A DNA stretch of 64,000 bases from Sphingomonadaceae bacterium (lineage in GTDB: Bacteria; Pseudomonadota; Alphaproteobacteria; Sphingomonadales; Sphingomonadaceae). Location of the stretch: assembly GCA_947477745.1 (NCBI GenBank), contig CANJUF010000003.1, positions 1 through 64,000 of the forward strand. The letters are read 5' to 3'. The number at the start of each line of letters is the position of its first letter. Within the stretch, counting starts at the first letter, position 1. The translations under genes were made by a program, and so were the position numbers. Shown in pieces: positions 59,740 through 64,000 of the stretch. The notes beneath the pieces are model-generated. The model had not been told where the DNA came from. It was given only the letters and a program-made list of their open reading frames with translations, and did not search any database.

Positions 59740-60495
59740 ATGATTCACTATGGTCTCGACGGCAGGGCAGCACTCGTCACCGGCGCGGGCAGCGGTATCG
59801 GCCGGGCCTCCGCCCTGGCATTTGCGCGTTCGGGAGCGAGCGTCATGGTCAGCGACGTCAACGAGGCGGGCGGCGCTGAAACCGTCGCCTTGATCGATGC
59901 GGCAGGAGGCACGGCGCGGTTCCAGCGCTGCGATGTCGGCAATGGCGACGATATCGCCGCGCTGGTCGATGCGACGGTCGCCGCGTTCGGCAGGCTCGAC
60001 TGCGCATTCAACAATGCCGGAATCAACAGCCTCGCCGCCGACGAATACGAAGACGCGGTGTGGGAGCGCGCGATCGCGGTCAACCTGTCGGGGGTGATGC
60101 GCTGCATGCGGGAAGAAGCGCGCGTGATGCTGGCTGCGGGCGGCGGCGCAATCGTCAACACCGCTTCGATCAACGGGCTGGTCGGCAATCCGGCGCAGCC
60201 AGCCTATTCTGCCGCCAAGCACGGCGTCGTCGGCCTCACGCGCCACGGCGCGCTGCGCTGGGCGAAGCAGGGGATCAGGGTTAACGCCGTTTGCCCCGGC
60301 GTGATCGAAACGGGGATGACCGCGCCGCTCTTTGCAGACGAGGGAATGCGCAAGGTGGTCGACAGCATGACGCCGATGGGCAGAAGCGGCAAAGCGGATG
60401 AAATTGCCGAGGCGGTGGTGTGGCTGTGCAGCGACGCGGCGAGCTTCGTCACCGGGCACCCGATGGTAATCGACGGCGGGGCGGTGGCGATTTGA
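59740..60495 (+). CDS. Short-chain dehydrogenase/reductase
   Basis: 251 residues, start ATG 59740 after an AGGGAGGGTTTTCAGC leader. Motifs: LVTGAGSGIGRASALAF, FNNAGINS, catalytic Ser in NTASINGL and Tyr-x3-Lys in YSAAK; strand-2 Asp in VSDVNE suggests NAD(H). Convergent with a SnoaL-like gene. Divergent from the CoA-transferase operon, possibly sharing its operator. Probably acts on a hydroxyacyl or cyclic alcohol intermediate, by context only. Confidence 0.92.
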   Translation: MIHYGLDGRAALVTGAGSGIGRASALAFARSGASVMVSDVNEAGGAETVALIDAAGGTARFQRCDVGNGDDIAALVDATVAAFGRLDCAFNNAGINSLAADEYEDAVWERAIAVNLSGVMRCMREEARVMLAAGGGAIVNTASINGLVGNPAQPAYSAAKHGVVGLTRHGALRWAKQGIRVNAVCPGVIETGMTAPLFADEGMRKVVDSMTPMGRSGKADEIAEAVVWLCSDAASFVTGHPMVIDGGAVAI

Positions 60496-60517
60496 CGGTG
60501 TAGATTAATAGCGCGGA

Positions 60518-61054
60518 CTAGCCCGCCGCACCCCGATCAAGCGCGCCGCCAAGCAGGGATGACGAAAAATCGTTTGGTGAACGCTGGCCTTTCGCCTGAA
60601 GGTCCAGGAGCAGGTCGTCTGACTGCTTCTCGCCCATGGGAACGATCTGGCCCCAGTCGACGATAACTTCGCGGGTAAGGATTCGCCATTCGCCCCCACG
60701 TTCCTCGAAGAGGTCGGCGTAACGTCCATTGGCGAGAAGTATCTTTTCGGCGCCACCCTCCATCCGGACGTGGCGCGCGAAGTAGTACGTTTCGACCGCG
60801 GCCTGGTTTCCCTCGAAGCGGATCAGCGACTGCCCGAGCAGATGCGACGAAGCGCTGTCTCTAGCCAGCAAGCCCATCACCCAGTCGGTAAACTCGGCAG
60901 GAGTGCCGCCGAAATGAGCGTGGCGGTCATAGCCGTCCGGCCAGTAGGCGCCTTCGATCAGCGTCCGCTCCATCCGGTCAATGCCGCGTGCGTAAGAGGC
61001 CATTACGTCGCGGATCGCTGCCTCATCGAGCAACCTCTTCAATCGGGGGTCCAT
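60518..61054 (-). CDS. SnoaL/NTF2-like protein
   Basis: 178 residues from ATG 61054 (AGGAA upstream; the track start 61321 is inside the next gene). MDPRLKRLLDEAAIRDVMASYARGIDRMERTLIEGAYWPDGYDRHAHF is the usual opening with RGIDR and a His pocket. HVRMEGGAEKILLANGRYADLFEERGGEWRI completes the cone strands. The C-terminal 30 residues are extra. Follows the oxidoreductase gene closely (9 bases). Function not known. Confidence 0.82.
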   Translation of the reverse strand: MDPRLKRLLDEAAIRDVMASYARGIDRMERTLIEGAYWPDGYDRHAHFGGTPAEFTDWVMGLLARDSASSHLLGQSLIRFEGNQAAVETYYFARHVRMEGGAEKILLANGRYADLFEERGGEWRILTREVIVDWGQIVPMGEKQSDDLLLDLQAKGQRSPNDFSSSLLGGALDRGAAG

Positions 61055-61062
61055 GATTGTTC

Positions 61063-61962
61063 CTACTGAACGATGTCGGTCGGCGGATCGTCCACCGTGC
61101 CATAGGTAAACCCGCGCTTCATCGATTCTTCGACAAGTAAGTGGGTGAACGGGAACATCGCCTCGATATCGATGCCGCTCTGCGCGAAGACCTTGCGGAT
61201 CTGCTCGATCTGCTTGCCGGTTCCGCCCGGCTGGTGGACGCCGCGATAAAGGTGTCCCTTGGGCCGGAACGGGTCTGGCGAAATCGCGCTCTGGCGGAAC
61301 ACGTCGCTCGATCCCGAACATGTGGGCAGCAGCTTGGCCGCAGCCTCGACGTCGAGGCCCAGCTTGAACACTAGCTGCGCCTCGTCGCGGGCGGTCACGA
61401 GGTGCGCGGCATAGAACAGGTTGTTGAGCAGCTTGGCGATCTGCCCCGCGCCAAGCCCGCCCATGCGCTGGAGCATGGCGGAGGTCACTTCGAGCGCCGG
61501 CCTGATCGCTTCGAACACGGCGGGATCGTCGCAGCCGATCGGCATGGTCAGCTCGCCGTCATGCGTGCGCTGCGGACCGCCGCTGACTGGCGCATCGACG
61601 ACGTGGACGCCGAAAGGCCTGGCTGCCTCGGCAACCTTCTCACAGGTTTCTGGATAGGTCGTGCTGTGAATGACGATGACGCTGCCTGGCGCCATACCCG
61701 AGGCCATGTTCTGATCGATGCAGACATCGAGCACCTGATCGTCGGTGTCGACGATGACCAGCAGGATATCGCTAGCCGCGCCCAGCTCCGGCATGGTTGG
61801 CGCAAACACCCCGCCGCGTCCGGTAAACTCCTCGATCACCTCATGTCGGCGAGCGTAGAAGGCGAAGGGCCATCCCTGTTCGATGTAGAGGCGGGCCATC
61901 GGCTGCCCCTGATCGCCGAGCCCGACCATGCCGATGCGGCGAAGCTGGTTGACGCTGGTCAT
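61063..61962 (-). CDS. NAD(P)-dependent beta-hydroxyacid dehydrogenase
   Basis: 299 residues of the 3-hydroxyisobutyrate/6-phosphogluconate dehydrogenase family. The Rossmann motif is IGMVGLGDQGQPMARL near residue 11, the substrate motif is DAPVSGGPQRTHDG near 122, and the catalytic Lys in GAGQIAKLLNN (KxxxN) near 176. A GGGAGGAC leader precedes the ATG. It sits between two SnoaL/SDR groups. Substrate uncertain. Confidence 0.9.
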   Translation of the reverse strand: MTSVNQLRRIGMVGLGDQGQPMARLYIEQGWPFAFYARRHEVIEEFTGRGGVFAPTMPELGAASDILLVIVDTDDQVLDVCIDQNMASGMAPGSVIVIHSTTYPETCEKVAEAARPFGVHVVDAPVSGGPQRTHDGELTMPIGCDDPAVFEAIRPALEVTSAMLQRMGGLGAGQIAKLLNNLFYAAHLVTARDEAQLVFKLGLDVEAAAKLLPTCSGSSDVFRQSAISPDPFRPKGHLYRGVHQPGGTGKQIEQIRKVFAQSGIDIEAMFPFTHLLVEESMKRGFTYGTVDDPPTDIVQ

Positions 61963-62027
61963 GATCTTGTCCTCCCGGTGCGCAATTGAATTTACTCAAT
62001 GCAATCTAGCGCAAGGACGATCAAAGC

Positions 62028-62789
62028 CTAGTCGAAATTCGCCTGGCCGCCATCGAGCGGGATTGTCGTGCCGGTAAGATAGCCGAATTCCGGTCCGCAC
62101 AGCGCCGCGACCGCCTTGCCTATATCGGTTTCGAGGCTGCCGACCCGGCCCAGCGGGATCGACTTGACGAACTCCGCCGCTTCCTCGGGATAGGTTTCGG
62201 TCCACCACTCCAGCCCCGGCGAAAGCGCGTGCGGCGCGATGGTGAGCACGCGGATGTTTTCGGCTCCCCACTCGGAAGCCGCCGCCCGGCCGAGCACGCG
62301 GATCGCCTGCTTGACCGCACCGTAGGGGCCATAGCCTGCCATGTCCCAGCGCACCCCGGCCGAGGTCGCCATGTTGACGATCACCCCGCCGCCGCGCGCC
62401 GCCAGGTGCGGGCGGGCCAGCTTCATGAACCGGAACGTCGCGAGCGGCCCCGATTCGAAGCCTGCGGTGAACGCCTCGTCGGTCACTTCGTCGAGCGTGC
62501 CCAGCGGCACTTCCTGCGCATTGTTGACGAGGATATCGAGCCCGCCGAACGTCCTTAGGGCAGTATCGATCGCTGCTTGCATGTCCGCGGGCGATTTGAC
62601 GTCGCAGGCAACGGCAATCGCCTTTCCGCCGCGTGATGCGATCTCGGCGGCGGCCTGCTCGACCTTGGCGAGCGTGCGCCCGGCGAGCACAACCGAGGCC
62701 CCGGCCTTGCTCATAGTGCAGGCGATGCCGAAGCCCACGCCCTGGCCTGCGCCGGTGATGATCGCGGTCTTGCCGGTGAGATCAACCAT
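62028..62789 (-). CDS. Short-chain dehydrogenase/reductase
   Basis: 253 residues. TGAGQGVGFGIA is the cofactor motif (Gly-rich), LVNNAQEV is the NNAG equivalent, the catalytic Ser in NMATSAG and Tyr-x3-Lys in YGAVK. Arg in strand 2 (LAGRT) suggests NADP use. Its start overlaps the stop of the SnoaL-like gene by 8 nt. Substrate unknown. Confidence 0.92.
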   Translation of the reverse strand: MVDLTGKTAIITGAGQGVGFGIACTMSKAGASVVLAGRTLAKVEQAAAEIASRGGKAIAVACDVKSPADMQAAIDTALRTFGGLDILVNNAQEVPLGTLDEVTDEAFTAGFESGPLATFRFMKLARPHLAARGGGVIVNMATSAGVRWDMAGYGPYGAVKQAIRVLGRAAASEWGAENIRVLTIAPHALSPGLEWWTETYPEEAAEFVKSIPLGRVGSLETDIGKAVAALCGPEFGYLTGTTIPLDGGQANFD

Positions 62790-63321
62790 GGCTGGCGTCG
62801 AAGCTTATCAGGTGCCGGATGTCCTGCCGCTCTTCGGGTTTGAGGCCGCGTGTCGCGAGGTATTGCACGGTGACCTGGGTGCTCGCATCCATCGGCCCGA
62901 CGAATTCGATCAGGCGGTCGTATTCGGTGGTGACGATCTTCCATTCACCGCCGATCCGCCTGTAGCGATCCTTGTAGAGCGCGGTGCCCGTGGTCTGCGA
63001 GCGTGTGTCGGCCTGGATGAAGATATCGTAGAGATACCAGTAACCCTCAGCCTCGTCGTCGCCGGTCAGCGTGATCTCGGGCATCGATCCATAGTGCATG
63101 GCCACGGCGTCCGAATGGAAGCTGTTCTTGAGAAAGGTCATGTAGTTTTCGCGCCCGGTGAAGGTGACGCGGTAACCGCCGCCGCGAAAATCGACCGTTA
63201 CATCATCGGCGAACAGTGAATTGAGCAAGTCCCAGTTCGCGGTGTCCATGCCCCGAAAATAACGGTGCTTGAGCAGCTTGATGTCCTCGATATCGGACAG
63301 TTGTTGCAGTGTGTAAGCCAT
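62782..63321 (-). CDS. SnoaL/NTF2-like protein
   Basis: 179 residues from ATG 63321, which overlaps the previous SDR stop by one base (TGATG). LSDIEDIKLLKHRYFRGMDTANWDLLNSLFADDVTVDFRGGG and HYGSMPEITLTGDDEAEGYWYLYDIF are characteristic SnoaL_4 patterns. The track start 63336 adds five residues without support. It lies between two SDR genes and overlaps both, indicating one transcript. Confidence 0.85.
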   Translation of the reverse strand: MAYTLQQLSDIEDIKLLKHRYFRGMDTANWDLLNSLFADDVTVDFRGGGYRVTFTGRENYMTFLKNSFHSDAVAMHYGSMPEITLTGDDEAEGYWYLYDIFIQADTRSQTTGTALYKDRYRRIGGEWKIVTTEYDRLIEFVGPMDASTQVTVQYLATRGLKPEERQDIRHLISFDASHG

Positions 63322-64000
63322 CAGGGCGCCACCCAATCGCCACCATTGACGTCGAGAATCGCGCCGGTGATTTCTGAGGAATAGTCCGACAGGAAGAAGT
63401 AGATCGCCTTGGCGCAGTCTTCCTCGGGCGGGATGTGGCCCACGGGCACTTCGGATTCGCGCTGCTTGCGGAAAGCCTCACCTGCTTCGCCCATCGAGGT
63501 GAACATCGATTGGAGCGGTGCGCCCATCAGCCAGCCCATCGCAGTGGTATTGATGCGGATGCCCGAGCCAGTCAGCTCGACCGCCATGTGCCGGGTCATC
63601 TGGTTCAGCGCGCTCTTGGCCATCGCATAGCCGCCCTCGTTGGGATACGGCTTGCGCGAGGCGAGCGTCGATACGTTGACGATCGAGCCCTTGCCCTGCG
63701 CGCGCATGGTCGGCAGCACCGATTGCGTCATGCGCAGCGCGCCGGTGGCGATCACGTCAAAAGCTGTTGTAAGTTCCTCGATCGAATGATGCTCGAGCGG
63801 CTTCCAGTCCGGGTGGAAATAGGCCGAATTGACGAGGCCGTCGATGCGCCCCCACTTGTCGAGCGCGGCCTTGGCAGTCGCCTGGCAGTCCTCCATCTTC
63901 GACACATCGCAGGGCACGGCAATCGCTTCGCCGCCGTTTGCGGTGATCTCGGCGACGATGGCATCGATACGCTCCTGAGAGCGGGCGGTGACAACGACCT
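63321..64000 (-). CDS. Short-chain dehydrogenase/reductase (5' end outside window)
   Basis: The frame stays open to the right edge: VVVTARSQERIDAIVAEITANGG precedes the track's GTG start, so the first ~30 residues, including the Gly-rich motif, lie beyond the window. Visible features: LVNSAYFHPDW (altered NNAG), the catalytic Ser in NVSTLAS and Tyr-x3-Lys in YAMAK. C-terminal ITGAILDVNGGDW is usual. It overlaps the downstream SnoaL-like gene by one base. Confidence 0.88.
   Translation of the reverse strand, partial: VVVTARSQERIDAIVAEITANGGEAIAVPCDVSKMEDCQATAKAALDKWGRIDGLVNSAYFHPDWKPLEHHSIEELTTAFDVIATGALRMTQSVLPTMRAQGKGSIVNVSTLASRKPYPNEGGYAMAKSALNQMTRHMAVELTGSGIRINTTAMGWLMGAPLQSMFTSMGEAGEAFRKQRESEVPVGHIPPEEDCAKAIYFFLSDYSSEITGAILDVNGGDWVAP

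Overview
The window is high-GC alphaproteobacterial DNA. The gene order (his genes, then hinT, ybgC-tolQRAB-pal), a long Rsh (RelA/SpoT) protein, a small PEP-CTERM protein, the ligase-associated endonuclease PdeM, and many Rieske, Baeyer-Villiger and SnoaL-type genes point to Sphingomonadales, most likely Novosphingobium or a close relative. That placement is inference from content; no search was run. No rRNA, tRNA or CRISPR array was seen.

Region 1 (1-18.7 kb) is mostly core genome. The window opens inside the 5' end of an IS5-type transposase lying just upstream of hisB. Then come hisB-hisH-(FkbM methyltransferase)-hisA-hisF, a 61-residue PEP-CTERM protein, hisE and hinT, and then ybgC-tolQ-tolR-tolA-tolB-pal, the cell-envelope Tol-Pal system. 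A J-domain protein, a DASS carboxylate transporter, infC (probably starting at ATA), pdeM, hemF, two tandem SnoaL-like genes, a beta-rich protein resembling RTX-protein flanks, another SnoaL-like gene and rsh follow.

Region 2 (18.7-43 kb) is accessory and catabolic. A Rieske oxygenase, an enoyl-CoA hydratase and an acyl-CoA ligase cut by an in-frame amber codon lie on the + strand, followed by a BASS-family transporter and a zinc-type dehydrogenase. A minus-strand array of eleven genes (37.5 to 25.0 kb) then encodes a CoA-ester lyase, two acyl-CoA dehydrogenases, two atypical APH-family kinases, a HAPMO-like Baeyer-Villiger monooxygenase, a CmcJ-like oxidoreductase, a degenerate isochorismatase-fold protein, a NifU-like small protein, a CGSC (UGSC-family) protein and an SDR, with a divergent TetR regulator. 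I regard this array as the best candidate for an undescribed pathway: ring or ketone oxidation to a hydroxy acid, CoA activation, phosphorylation and elimination, then beta-oxidation. A molybdopterin oxidoreductase and an MBL-sulfatase-like/sulfotransferase pair follow.

Region 3 (43-64 kb) continues the catabolic theme: a LuxR-type regulator, a three-module secreted protein, TauD-like dioxygenase plus SDR divergent from BVMO plus Rieske oxygenase, an acyl-CoA ligase, a truncated BCKDH E1-alpha remnant, an alpha/beta hydrolase, an amidohydrolase, then an overlapping operon of fused double CoA-transferase, DUF35 zinc-ribbon protein and thiolase-fold protein without the usual nucleophile cysteine (Ltp2-aldolase-like). 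The window ends with an SDR/SnoaL/beta-hydroxyacid-dehydrogenase group whose last SDR runs off the edge. The substrate of regions 2-3 cannot be named from sequence alone; a cyclic ketone, aromatic, terpenoid or steroid-like compound handled as CoA thioesters is the general inference.
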